From Ruminococcus sp. (lineage in GTDB: Bacteria; Bacillota; Clostridia; Oscillospirales; Ruminococcaceae), in assembly GCA_021202895.1 (NCBI GenBank), contig JAJQCE010000023.1, forward strand, positions 62,001-126,000: 64,000 nt of DNA. The letters are read 5' to 3'. The first letter of the stretch is position 1. Every line of letters starts with the position of its first letter. Shown here piece after piece: positions 9,801 to 18,121 of this stretch. The position numbers and the translations under genes are program-made. The notes beneath the pieces were generated by a model. The model saw only the letters and a program-made list of their open reading frames with translations, was not told where the DNA came from and did not search any database.

Positions 9801-10248
9801 TGTAATTGCCATCGCTTAAATTCCTCGAAACCTCGCCTGCAAGACAGCCTGAGAGGCAGATAAGACCCTCGTGATATTTCTCAAGCAGTGAAAAATCTAT
9901 TCTCGGGTGACGGTAAAAGCCCTCCGTGTAGCCTAGCGACACAAGCTTTGAAAGATTCCTGTAGCCGACATTATCCTTACAGAGCAAAATCAAGTGATAA
10001 GGCTTGTCGGTCGGAAGCTTGTCATGCCTTGAGCCTGAAGCCACATATAACTCACAGCCTATTATCGGCTTGACGCCCTCCTTTTTGCAAGCGTTATAAA
10101 ACTCCACTGCCGCAAAAAGATTCCCGTGATCCGTCACAGCGCAGGCGCTCTGCCCTGACTCGCTCACTGCCTTTGCAAGCTCGTTTACACGGCAGGCACC
10201 GTCAAGCAGCGAATATTCGCTGTGAACATGAAGATGAACAAATCCCAC
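6805..10248 (-). CDS. dnaE: DNA polymerase III alpha subunit (DnaE type)
   Basis: 1147 residues. The N-terminal PHP domain starts HLHVHSEYSLLDG. The C-family polymerase catalytic motif PDFDIDF is near residue 391, and the palm region GRGSGVGSLVAY precedes it. A tandem HhH region follows, and an OB-fold (ASVLVRIINKRPYK onward) occupies about residues 970-1060. No DEDD exonuclease insert is present, so this is DnaE rather than PolC. It works in replication alongside PolC in Firmicutes. Start is GTG 10248, with GAGGTGA seven bases upstream; the protein begins at the PHP domain, which confirms it. It follows whiA in an apparently continuous minus-strand run. Confidence 0.97.
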   Translation of the reverse strand: MGFVHLHVHSEYSLLDGACRVNELAKAVSESGQSACAVTDHGNLFAAVEFYNACKKEGVKPIIGCELYVASGSRHDKLPTDKPYHLILLCKDNVGYRNLSKLVSLGYTEGFYRHPRIDFSLLEKYHEGLICLSGCLAGEVSRNLSDGNYSGAKQTAQRYQALFGEDYYLEIMSHDFDEQRAVFSKLIRLSADTGIELCATNDVHYIEPEDSFAQKLLMCINTGKTLDDENRLELPSNDFYLRSTEEMERLFLGCPQAVENTVKIARQCNVTFEFGVTKLPFFKLDGVENNEKFLRDMTYDGLKKRFGEPSDEALERVEYELSVISQMGYVDYFLIVWDFVHYAKTHDIPVGCGRGSGVGSLVAYCIEITDIDPLRYQLIFERFLNPERVSMPDFDIDFCTMKRQRVIDYVVSRYGSDHVAQIITFGTLGAKQAIRDCARVMGLPYKTGDIAARAVVRGMTLNEAIERVPEFRKLYNSDEQMRRLIDTAKRIENLPRNAGTHAAGVVITKDPVVEYVPLYSRDGTISTQFTMTVLERLGLLKMDFLGVSNLTVIDSCVKQIQKENPSFSLSDIDIEDKETYEMLTNGRTQGVFQFESAGMTSTIMRLRPENIEDLVAVISLYRPGPMDSIPTYIRNRHNKSLVTYKHPKLKNILEVTYGCIVYQEQVMQIFRELAGYSFGRADIVRRAMAKRKHDVLERERRVFIYGDNECCGAVANGVDERTANEIFDEMSSFASYAFNKSHAAAYANISFQTAYLKCHYYKQYMASLMTMTVYEKPHKLYDYINDVKHSGLKMLPLDINKSCGEFKAEADGIRFALLAVKGMGEAFIAALEKEREINGDFKTLRDFCSRLIDSGLTQKNGEALIKSGALDSFPNNRHEMLGSLDTALKQAQFNARDNVAGQLDFFTIDKGVAEDKDDGILPLPEYTHQRLLEYEYEVTGMYLSGHPLDDYQPFAEAADCIEALLLVDNETTAKFKNDEPASVLVRIINKRPYKTKSGEMMCFAQGEDKTGICEFIAFPSVYTESGTLIENGSVVYIAGKLSTKDDSVKLIAQYIQSGDEFIESCKKRNLCVRAASYDKEALEKIKSTAARFSDESGVKLVIYLSDRNCSITVKAAPRVKICRELIEALQSIVGEHSVKFMKNNSLS

Positions 10249-10281
10249 TTGATTTCACCTCTCTTTCCGCTTAAAGCCTTA

Positions 10282-11202
10282 CTATTTTTCTTCCTCTCTG
10301 ATTTTCTGCGCAAGCTGCGATATTTTTTTCAGCCTGTGACTGACTCCTGAACGTGAAATAGGCGGCGTGTGAATTTCTCCCAGCTCGCTTAAGTTAAGGT
10401 CTGGATTCTCACGCCTTAGCCTTGCCGTCTGAACAAGCTCATCTGAAAGCGCTTCAAGACCGCCGTTTTTTTCGATAAGCTCTATATCCTCAATCTGCCG
10501 CCGCGCCGCTCTCACTGATTTCTCTATATTCGCATTTACGCAGTTTACCTCGCGGTTTACCTTGTTTCTCATATCCTTGTAAATTTTGACGTTCATAAAA
10601 TCAAACGAAGAGGAGGTCGCTCCCATTAGAGTGATCATATCTATAATGTTATCCGATTCCTTAAAATAAATCACCTGCCGATTTTTTCTTTCAACGATCT
10701 TTGCGGTTAGGCTGTATCTTTCTATCAAAAGCAGTCCTAAAAAATTGCAAAGCTCTAAATTCGGCATTGAAAGCTCCATGCGATAATCTCTGTTAGGATC
10801 GCTCACAGAGCCGCAGGACAAAAACATTCCGCCTATCATATATGCGCACAACGATGGCTTAGGATAGCTTTCCTTGAGCCTTTTTCGCTCGTCTCCAATT
10901 GAAAAACAGCTCAGCAGCTTTTTTCTTTCACTGTCATTCTTAACCGAAAGACTGTAAATCACGCTGCCATCAGATTTTTCAGCTTCTGTTTCGATCACAC
11001 AGCCCTCGCCGCAGATTCTCTCGATGTTGAGCCTGAAAAATGTGGCGGCGGCTTGACTTTCGGTAAGCAAAAGTATTTCATCAGCCGAAAGCGAATTTGC
11101 GCACAAAAGCATTCCGTAAAGACAGGCGTCCGCCTTGGCGGACGAGTTTATTCTGGATATAATTTCTTCCTTTACTCTTTGTGAAAACGAAATTTCATTC
11201 AT
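10282..11202 (-). CDS. whiA: WhiA-family DNA-binding protein
   Basis: 306 residues with the WhiA layout: a degenerate LAGLIDADG-homing-endonuclease-like N-terminal and middle domain (MNEISFSQRVKEEI, GMFLSCGSVSDPNRDYRMEL) and a C-terminal helix-turn-helix (NLSELGEIHTPPISRSGVSHR). WhiA influences cell division and sporulation genes in Gram-positive bacteria. Start is ATG 11202, with AAGGTG eight bases upstream, rather than the GTG three codons earlier, which sits on the ribosome binding site. It lies 12 bp after rapZ, its conserved neighbour in Firmicutes and Actinobacteria. Confidence 0.95.
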   Translation of the reverse strand: MNEISFSQRVKEEIISRINSSAKADACLYGMLLCANSLSADEILLLTESQAAATFFRLNIERICGEGCVIETEAEKSDGSVIYSLSVKNDSERKKLLSCFSIGDERKRLKESYPKPSLCAYMIGGMFLSCGSVSDPNRDYRMELSMPNLELCNFLGLLLIERYSLTAKIVERKNRQVIYFKESDNIIDMITLMGATSSSFDFMNVKIYKDMRNKVNREVNCVNANIEKSVRAARRQIEDIELIEKNGGLEALSDELVQTARLRRENPDLNLSELGEIHTPPISRSGVSHRLKKISQLAQKIREEEK

Positions 11203-11214
11203 TTTTTTCACACC

Positions 11215-12072
11215 TTATTTTTTAATATCTCTGTGACTTACTCTGACTCTATGCCCACACCTTTCAAGGTGTTCAGCCATCAGCTGTGCAAACGTCACGC
11301 TTCTGTGCTTTCCGCCTGTACAGCCGAACGCTATTACAAGCTGCGACTTTCCCTCTTTTTCATAAAGCGGAATCAAAAAATCAACCAGATCAAAAAGCTT
11401 GCCGCTCAAAAGCTTAGCCTCGTCAAAGCTCATCACATAGTCCGAAACCTCCTTGTTAAGTCCCGTCAAGCTCTTAAGCTCAGGCACATAAAATGGATTC
11501 GGCAGACATCTGACGTCGAAAATCAAATCGCCCTCAGCAAACACTCCGTACTTAAAGCCAAAAGAGCGCACGTCTATATTCATATGCTCCTCTTCGCTTT
11601 CCTCAAACATTGAGTAAAGCCTGCTGCGAAAATCCGAAACAGAATAGTTTGAAGTGTCTATGTAATAATCGCTCATCGCCTTTGCCGACATCAGCAGTCC
11701 TCTTTCAAGCTGAATGGCTCTTGTCAGACTGCCGTCCGCCATTTCGTCAAGCGGATGCTTTCTTCTCGTTTCCTTGTATCTTCTGGCTATAACATCGTCA
11801 AAGGATTCCAAAAACAGCACCTTTGTGCTGACGTCATGCGCTCTCAAAGCCGTAACTGCGTCCTGAAGCTTCAAAAAGAAATCGCCGCCCCGCACGTCAA
11901 CGACAAACGCCGCCTTGTCAATGCTTTCAGCCGACTTTGAACAAAGCTCCGCAAATTTTATTATAAGCTCAGGCGGAATGTTGTCTATGCAGTAATATCC
12001 CATATCTTCAAGGACATTTACCGCCGTAGATTTTCCCGAACCTGACATTCCCGTTACGATTAAAAATTTCAT
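11215..12072 (-). CDS. rapZ: RNase adapter / nucleotide-binding protein RapZ (YvcJ)
   Basis: 285 residues. A Walker A motif GMSGSGKST is at 8-16. The family-specific C-terminal GCTGGKHRS (about 250-258), part of the RNA- and ligand-binding domain, is intact. In E. coli RapZ guides RNase E to GlmZ and senses glucosamine-6-phosphate. In Firmicutes the homologue YvcJ is a GTPase/ATPase linked to competence and wall metabolism. Usual length. It sits between murB and whiA. Confidence 0.95.
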   Translation of the reverse strand: MKFLIVTGMSGSGKSTAVNVLEDMGYYCIDNIPPELIIKFAELCSKSAESIDKAAFVVDVRGGDFFLKLQDAVTALRAHDVSTKVLFLESFDDVIARRYKETRRKHPLDEMADGSLTRAIQLERGLLMSAKAMSDYYIDTSNYSVSDFRSRLYSMFEESEEEHMNIDVRSFGFKYGVFAEGDLIFDVRCLPNPFYVPELKSLTGLNKEVSDYVMSFDEAKLLSGKLFDLVDFLIPLYEKEGKSQLVIAFGCTGGKHRSVTFAQLMAEHLERCGHRVRVSHRDIKK

Positions 12073-12085
12073 TTTCTTCTCCTCA

Positions 12086-13012
12086 TTAGTTTTGCTGCTT
12101 TATGCTGTAAGGAATTATTTTCACTTCACATTCAAGCTCAAAGCCCGTTTTCTGATAAACCGTTTCCTTAATCCTGTTTATCAGCGTCCTTACGTCCTCG
12201 CTAGTTGCGCCACCGGTATTTATAACAAATCCGCAGTGCTTTTCAGACACCTGTGCGCCGCCTGCCCTTGCGCCTCTGAGTCCGCTTTCCTCTATAAGCT
12301 TGCCTGCGAACTGCCCCTCTGGACGCTTAAAGGTCGAGCCTGCGTTAGGATATTCAAGCGGCTGCTTTAGCTTTCTTCGGCTTAAAAGCTCATTCATTCT
12401 GCTTTCGATTTTTTCCTTTTCTGCGCTCTCAAGCTTAAACTCTCCGCCTAAAATTATTTCATCGCTGTAGGCAAAGCGCGAGCTGCGGTAGGTAAGCTCA
12501 AGCTGTGAAGCGTCGTATTTTTTTATTTCGCCGCTTCTTTCCATAGCCGTCACGCTTTTAAGCACGTCTTTCATCTCTCCGCCGTAAGCTCCGGCGTTCA
12601 TGTAAATTCCGCCGCCGACAGTCCCCGGTATACCATATGCAAATTCAAGCCCCGAAAGAGAATTATCAAGCGCAAATCTGCAAAGCTTCAAAAGCGACGC
12701 TCCGCACTCAGCGTAAATCGTTCCGTTGCCCGTAAGCTTAATACTCCCCATTGCCTCGCCAAGCAAAATAACCGCTCCGTCAAAGCCCCTGTCGTCACAA
12801 AGCATATTTGAACCCTTTCCCAGAATAAGCATGGGTATTTCGCTTTCATTTGCCGCCCTTACAAGCTCTGAAAGCGCATCTGCGCCGTCAGGCTCTATCA
12901 TACATCTGCACGGTCCGCCTATGTGAAAGGTTGTGTGCTTTGAAAGAGGTTCGTCATAGCTCACTTTACAGCCAAACTCCTCTCCAAGCCTTGCCAGTTC
13001 ATTAACAAGCAT
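12086..13012 (-). CDS. murB: UDP-N-acetylenolpyruvoylglucosamine reductase (type II)
   Basis: 308 residues. FAD-binding motifs ILGKGSNML and GIPGTVGGGIYMNAGAYGGE are followed by NAGSTFKRP, with the proton-donating serine. MurB reduces the enolpyruvyl group to form UDP-MurNAc, the second committed step of peptidoglycan synthesis. The short form without the Tyr loop is the type II class usual in Firmicutes. It lies 22 bp after hprK and 13 bp before rapZ. Confidence 0.96.
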   Translation of the reverse strand: MLVNELARLGEEFGCKVSYDEPLSKHTTFHIGGPCRCMIEPDGADALSELVRAANESEIPMLILGKGSNMLCDDRGFDGAVILLGEAMGSIKLTGNGTIYAECGASLLKLCRFALDNSLSGLEFAYGIPGTVGGGIYMNAGAYGGEMKDVLKSVTAMERSGEIKKYDASQLELTYRSSRFAYSDEIILGGEFKLESAEKEKIESRMNELLSRRKLKQPLEYPNAGSTFKRPEGQFAGKLIEESGLRGARAGGAQVSEKHCGFVINTGGATSEDVRTLINRIKETVYQKTGFELECEVKIIPYSIKQQN

Positions 13013-13034
13013 TTATTCGCTACCGTTCCTTTCT

Positions 13035-13994
13035 TCACATCAAATCCCAGTTTTTAACTTTGTCTTTTTCGTCATACTCAAGCCCTAAATTTCCTAAAAG
13101 CTCATGCGCCGCATTGTAGCCCATCTTTTTCTGACGGTTGTTCATCGCAGCCACCTCAAGAATTATCGCTAAATTTCTTCCAGGCTTTATCGGTATCGTC
13201 AGACTTGGAACGCTTATTCCGAGAATCGTGGTGAACTCGTTGTCAACTCCCATACGGTCGTAAACCTTCTGCGAATCCCACGGTTCAAGCTCTACTACCA
13301 TGTCAATTTTCTCCGTAACCTTAACCGCGCCCATACCGAACAGTCTGCGTACGTTTATTATTCCTATGCCTCTTATCTCAAGAAAATGACGAATATTATC
13401 AGGCGAAGAGCCGACCAAACTTTTGCTTGAAACCCGTCTGATTTCCACTGCATCGTCAGCTACCAGCCTGTGTCCTCTCTTTACAAGCTCAATAGCGTTT
13501 TCACTCTTTCCAACACCGCTTTCTCCGACAATAAGAACTCCCTCGCCGTAAATCTCAATCAGCACTCCGTGACGAGTTATCCTCGGCGCAAGCTGAACAT
13601 TCAGGTAGGAAATAAGCGAAGCTACAAACGCAGTCGTGCTTTCCGTTGTTCTTCCGATGGGGATTTCATACTCCTTTGCAAGCTTAAGCATTTCAGGATA
13701 AAGCTCGTGACCTCTAGCCACTACAAACATAGGTATATGCGTCGCAAAAAGAGCCTCTATTTTTTCGTATCTTGTTTCCTCGTCAATGCTTGCAAGGTAG
13801 GCAAACTCCATATTTCCGCACACCTGAATACGCTCTGCGTTAAAATACTCATAAAAGCCCATAAGCTGTAGTCCCGGACGATTGCAGTCGTTATCTGAAA
13901 CCATAATTTCGTTAGGGTCTTTTGGCGTATACACAAGCTCTAACTGAAGCTCCTTGACTATCTGCGCAATACTTACAGTAAAAATCTCAGCCAT
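13035..13994 (-). CDS. hprK: HPr kinase/phosphorylase
   Basis: 319 residues. Walker A GESGVGKS is at 157-164, the conserved DD of LVADDAVE near 180, and the HprK signature LEIRGIGIINV near 207-217. It phosphorylates HPr (and Crh) on Ser46 in response to fructose-1,6-bisphosphate, giving the co-repressor of CcpA. This agrees with cre-like sites at xylA and next to the large transport operon in this window. It is two bases downstream of the YnbB-like gene. Confidence 0.97.
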   Translation of the reverse strand: MAEIFTVSIAQIVKELQLELVYTPKDPNEIMVSDNDCNRPGLQLMGFYEYFNAERIQVCGNMEFAYLASIDEETRYEKIEALFATHIPMFVVARGHELYPEMLKLAKEYEIPIGRTTESTTAFVASLISYLNVQLAPRITRHGVLIEIYGEGVLIVGESGVGKSENAIELVKRGHRLVADDAVEIRRVSSKSLVGSSPDNIRHFLEIRGIGIINVRRLFGMGAVKVTEKIDMVVELEPWDSQKVYDRMGVDNEFTTILGISVPSLTIPIKPGRNLAIILEVAAMNNRQKKMGYNAAHELLGNLGLEYDEKDKVKNWDLM

Positions 13995-13996
13995 TT

Positions 13997-15280
13997 TTAT
14001 TCAATCCTTTCAATCAATCCATGCTCCAACAGCTCCTGCGCCGCATGAAGCACTCCGATTTTTCCAGTCGGGTATGTAATTCCCCCCTGAAGCCACACCG
14101 CATACGGTTCTCTTATAGGCGCATCCGCCGAAAGCTCTATAGACGCTCCCATGGTAAAGGTTCCCGCCGCCATAATTACCCTGCTGTCATAGCCAGGCAT
14201 ATCCCACGCTTCAGGAACGCAATAGGAATCCACAGGCGAACCCTTTTGTATTCCCTGACAAAACGCCGTGAGCCGCCGTTCGTTTTCTAGGCATATCGAA
14301 GCTATAATATCCGTTCGCTCGTCATCGGCTGACGGATATGTCTTAAAGCCCAAAAGCTCAAACAAAGCGCAGGCGAAAACATTTGTCTTAAGCGCCGCTT
14401 CGACAATTGACGGAGCAAGGAAAAATCCTAAAAACATTTCTCTGCTGCACTCCAGCGTTGCGCCTGCCTCCTTGCCCATTCCCACGCAAGCAAGCCTGTC
14501 TGCACACATTTCAACCAAATCGCTCCTGCCGCAGATATATCCGCCGCTTGAAGCAATCGCTCCGCCTGGATTTTTTATCAGCGAACCCATTATCAAATCC
14601 GCTCCGACCTCAGTCGGCTCTTTTTTCTCGACAAATTCCCCGTAACAGTTGTCAACCATGATAATTATATCAGGATTCGCCGCTCTCGCCGCATTTATTA
14701 TTTTTTCAATCGTTTCTATTGTGAAGGAAGGTCTTAGCGAATACCCCCTCGAACGCTGAATATATCCGACCTTTGCGCCTGCCGCTTTAGTTGAAATATG
14801 CTCATAGTCAGGCGTGCCGTCCTCAAGGAGAGCGCACTCCTCATATTTTATCCCGAAATCCTTAAGCGAACCCCTGCCGCTTTCACCTCTGATACCTATT
14901 ATTTCCTCCATAGTATCATAAGGCTTTCCAGTAAGCGACAAAAGCGTATCGTTTGGACGAAGTATACCGAACAAAGCCGTTGAAATAGTGTGAGTGCCGT
15001 TTATAAAATTGTGCCTTACAACTGCGTCCTGTGCGCCAAACGCTTTAGCGTAAACCTTGTCAAGCGTTTGTCTGCCTATATCCGAATAGCCATAGCCTGT
15101 AGTACCCTTTAAGCAAGCCTCGCTGACATTGTTTTTGGTAAATGCTGAAAGCACCTTTGTGCCGTTAAACTGCGCTGTTTTCTCAATTTTTTCAAATTGC
15201 TCCGCCGCTTTGCTCTGAGCCTTTTCGGCAAGCTCCAGAAGCCGTTTGTCTATATTAAAAAAATCTGTGTATTCCGTCAT
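13997..15280 (-). CDS. YnbB-type PLP-dependent enzyme (methionine gamma-lyase family)
   Basis: 427 residues of the Cys/Met-metabolism PLP fold, in the subfamily once labelled aluminium resistance protein and typified by B. subtilis YnbB. The N-terminal GTTGYGYSDIGR, the segment RHNFINGTHTIS and the likely PLP-lysine region MGSLIKNPGG are visible. The reaction is not established for this subfamily; lyase activity on sulphur amino acids is a family-level guess. It is tightly packed between the GNAT gene and hprK. Confidence 0.85.
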   Translation of the reverse strand: MTEYTDFFNIDKRLLELAEKAQSKAAEQFEKIEKTAQFNGTKVLSAFTKNNVSEACLKGTTGYGYSDIGRQTLDKVYAKAFGAQDAVVRHNFINGTHTISTALFGILRPNDTLLSLTGKPYDTMEEIIGIRGESGRGSLKDFGIKYEECALLEDGTPDYEHISTKAAGAKVGYIQRSRGYSLRPSFTIETIEKIINAARAANPDIIIMVDNCYGEFVEKKEPTEVGADLIMGSLIKNPGGAIASSGGYICGRSDLVEMCADRLACVGMGKEAGATLECSREMFLGFFLAPSIVEAALKTNVFACALFELLGFKTYPSADDERTDIIASICLENERRLTAFCQGIQKGSPVDSYCVPEAWDMPGYDSRVIMAAGTFTMGASIELSADAPIREPYAVWLQGGITYPTGKIGVLHAAQELLEHGLIERIE

Positions 15281-15286
15281 AAATTC

Positions 15287-16069
15287 CTAAATTCTCTCCC
15301 TTTCATAAAGCTGCAAAATTTTATCCTGACCGATTCTTTCAAACCCTATGCTTTCATAGAATCCGACAAGCTCATCACAAGCAAAAAGCCTTACCTCAAA
15401 GCCTGCCGCTGTGTATTTTTCACCTATAAACCTAAGCAGACGCTCAGCAAAATGTCTGTTTCTAAGCTTTGCTCTTGTGCCAACATATTCAACAAAAGCC
15501 GTGCCGTCAATTGCATAAACAACCATTGCCGCCGCCGCATTTTCCAATGTAAAAACCCTCGAAATTCCATGCCTTATCCTATGAGAGGCCTCGGTTATCC
15601 ACAGCCCCTCTGAACCTTTAAGCTCCTCAAACGCTTCGCTTAAAATATTAAAAGCCGTTTCGAGCCTTGGATTTTCATCAACACAAGCCAGAGCCTCACA
15701 GCCCATATGAGCATAACAAAGCTCATTTCTTGTTATGCTAAAATAACAGCCCTTAAGATACCTTTCCATCTTATCCGCATATTCAGGACTTATTTCCACG
15801 CTTTCAGGCTTATTTAAAAACACAAACTGAGCAAGCTCCTCAATATCCTCATCGTCAAAGCCTTTGTCCTCAAAGTTTGAAACCGTCATGGCTGAATTAA
15901 AAACGCTTATCAGTCCAAGCTCACAGCCGCCCTTTTTTACAGTAAAAAGCCGTGCGAAATCGTACCCTGTTCCGTATGCAAAATAATGCGATTTAATCCG
16001 CCTTGAACAGTGACCCTCTTCAAGCGAAGAAATCAGCCTCTGAACCTTATCCTTTTCAGCGCAAATCAC
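15287..16069 (-). CDS. GNAT-family N-acetyltransferase-like protein
   Basis: 260 residues. The C-terminal about 100 residues have the GNAT pattern: a central strand AAAMVVYAIDGTAFVEYVGT, a basic acetyl-CoA loop region KLRNRHFAERLLRF and a final GFYESIGFERI. The N-terminal half has no motif I recognise and resembles a degenerate GNAT repeat. The substrate is unknown. Its start overlaps the end of the M42 gene by 4 bp (ATGA-type coupling). Confidence 0.7.
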   Translation of the reverse strand: MICAEKDKVQRLISSLEEGHCSRRIKSHYFAYGTGYDFARLFTVKKGGCELGLISVFNSAMTVSNFEDKGFDDEDIEELAQFVFLNKPESVEISPEYADKMERYLKGCYFSITRNELCYAHMGCEALACVDENPRLETAFNILSEAFEELKGSEGLWITEASHRIRHGISRVFTLENAAAAMVVYAIDGTAFVEYVGTRAKLRNRHFAERLLRFIGEKYTAAGFEVRLFACDELVGFYESIGFERIGQDKILQLYERERI

Positions 16070-17088
16070 AGCAAATGAATCCTTTCGGCAAAATGCTTCA
16101 CAAGCTCATATGTGCTTATCAGATCGCTTTCGCTTATAACGCTCGATGGTGTGTGCAAATACCTGCACGGCAGTGAAATCGCCGCCGTTCTCACTCCTGA
16201 CGCTGTAACGCTTATCGTTCCTGCGTCGTTTCCGCCTGCAACCATAGTTTTGGTCTGGCAGGGCAAATTACACTCTTCAGCCGTTTCCCATGCAAGCGAA
16301 TAAAGCTCCTTGTCGTAAATAGTGCGCCTGTCCATATATGAAACCACTGCGCCCTTTCCAACCTCGCACACACGCTTTGCGCCGTTAGAAGAGGGAATAT
16401 CCGCCGCCGTCGTCGCTTCAATCACCACGGCAAAATCAGGCTTTATCGCAAACGTCGCCGCTGACGCTCCTCTTAAGCCTACCTCCTCCTGAACGGTAAA
16501 GACAAAATAGGTATCGTACTTAAGCTCGTTTTCTAAAAGCATAAGCAAAATCGCACAGCCCGCACGGTCGTCAATCGCCTTTCCCTTAAGCATACCGTTT
16601 CCAAAGCGCAAAAATTGCGAATCAAAAACCACGCTGTCGCCTAAATTGACGCACTTTTTAGCCTGCTCCTCACTCATTCCAAGATCTATAACAAGCTCGT
16701 CTGTACTCAAAGCCTTTTTCTTCTCGTCCTTTGAAAGATTATGAACCGTCTTTGAAGCAATTACTCCCAAATGTCTTTCCTTTGAAACATAAACCCTCTT
16801 GCCGAACAGCACGTTTGAATCAACCCCACCCACCGTGCCAAAGCTTAGAGTTCCGTCTTTATTTATATTTGTAACAATCAGCCCTACCTCATCCATATGA
16901 GCGCAGAGCATAAGCTTTTTACCAGAGCTTTTTTCACCCTTTTTAAAAGCGATTATATTTCCAAGAGCGTCCGCTGAATACTCGCATTTTCCGTCAAGCT
17001 GTGAGCAGATAAATTCCGCCGCCACAGTTTCATCTCCTGAAATGCCGTCAAGTGCGCAAAGCCTTTCAAGCAGCTGTGTAAGCTCCAT
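16066..17088 (-). CDS. M42 family metallo-aminopeptidase (copy 2)
   Basis: 340 residues of the M42 glutamyl/leucyl aminopeptidase family. A metal-ligand block LMLCAHMDEVG, a bridging Asp in KAIDDRAGC, the catalytic pair in VFTVQEEVGLRG, and a C-terminal YLHTPSSV are all in place. It has dinuclear metal and is cytoplasmic. ATG 17088 overlaps the previous stop codon by one base (TGATG), with AAAGGGGG nine bases upstream, so the earlier TTG is rejected. It is paralogous to the gene just upstream. Confidence 0.88.
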   Translation of the reverse strand: MELTQLLERLCALDGISGDETVAAEFICSQLDGKCEYSADALGNIIAFKKGEKSSGKKLMLCAHMDEVGLIVTNINKDGTLSFGTVGGVDSNVLFGKRVYVSKERHLGVIASKTVHNLSKDEKKKALSTDELVIDLGMSEEQAKKCVNLGDSVVFDSQFLRFGNGMLKGKAIDDRAGCAILLMLLENELKYDTYFVFTVQEEVGLRGASAATFAIKPDFAVVIEATTAADIPSSNGAKRVCEVGKGAVVSYMDRRTIYDKELYSLAWETAEECNLPCQTKTMVAGGNDAGTISVTASGVRTAAISLPCRYLHTPSSVISESDLISTYELVKHFAERIHLL

Positions 17089-18107
17089 CAAAAAAGCCCC
17101 CTTTCGCAAAACTGCACAATAAGCTCTCCTGTATTTTCAACATCGCTCATCGCCGCCATTTCAACAGGAGTGTGCATATAGCGAATCGGTATCGAAAGCG
17201 TGCAGGTCGGTACTCCGCAGGCTGAAACGGCAATCACGTCAGCATTTGTTCCCGTCCTGCCGCTCATAACCTCAATCTGATAATCTATCCCTGCCTGTTC
17301 AGCCGTTTGCTTAAGAGCGCATGAAAGCCTCTTCGACAAAACAGGAGAAAAGCCTATCATAGCTCCCTTTCCTATTTCACCGCAGTAATCTTCGTTTTCG
17401 CTGTGCGATTTAGCGAAGCTTACGTCCACCGCAACCGCCAGATCAGCGTTAATTTTAAAAGCCGCAGTTTTTGCGCCCTGAGAGCCTGTTTCCTCCTTTG
17501 ATGAAAACAAAACCTTTATATTATAGGCGCAGGCTCTGTTCTTCAAAAGCTCCAGCGCATAGATGACGGCAGCGCAGCAGCAACGGTCATCAAGTGCCTT
17601 TGAAGTAACCAGCTCTCCCATTTTTTCAAGCCGATTCTCAATCAACACTCTGTCGCCTAAAGAAACTATTTCTTTAACGCTTTCAGCATCAAGTCCCGTA
17701 TCGATATACAGCTCGTCAATGCTGACGGCGTTTTTCTTATCCGTCTGCAAATGCGGAGGAACGCTTGTCACAATCCCATAAAGCCTCCGCCTTCCTAAAA
17801 TCGTCACCTGTGCCGCACTCAACACCCTTTCGTCAAGGCCTATTCCTGAAGCCTTTAAAAATCCGCTGTCGTCAATATACGTCACAACCATGCCGATTTC
17901 GTCAAGATGAGCGTCCAGAAGCAGCGTTGGCTTGCTCTCGTCATGCTCTCCCACCGTGCAGATTACATTGTTAAATTCGTCCGTTTCAGCCCTGCCGTAG
18001 CGTGAAAGATACTGCTCGCACAACGCCGCAATATTCTCCTCCGTACCAGAAACTCCGTCTGCGGCGCAAAGATCTATCAAAACGTCAGTCAAATTAAAAT
18101 CACTCAT
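17088..18107 (-). CDS. M42 family metallo-aminopeptidase (copy 1)
   Basis: 339 residues, clearly homologous to its neighbour. Motifs are LLLDAHLDEIG, KALDDRCCCA, FSSKEETGSQG and the C-terminal YMHTPVEM. All expected metal ligands are present, so both copies look active. M42 enzymes often form tetrahedral dodecamers and trim oligopeptides. Two adjacent coupled paralogues may form a hetero-oligomer, which is inference. It lies 14 bp after murD. Confidence 0.88.
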   Translation of the reverse strand: MSDFNLTDVLIDLCAADGVSGTEENIAALCEQYLSRYGRAETDEFNNVICTVGEHDESKPTLLLDAHLDEIGMVVTYIDDSGFLKASGIGLDERVLSAAQVTILGRRRLYGIVTSVPPHLQTDKKNAVSIDELYIDTGLDAESVKEIVSLGDRVLIENRLEKMGELVTSKALDDRCCCAAVIYALELLKNRACAYNIKVLFSSKEETGSQGAKTAAFKINADLAVAVDVSFAKSHSENEDYCGEIGKGAMIGFSPVLSKRLSCALKQTAEQAGIDYQIEVMSGRTGTNADVIAVSACGVPTCTLSIPIRYMHTPVEMAAMSDVENTGELIVQFCERGLF

Positions 18108-18121
18108 GCTTTTTCAGCAAA

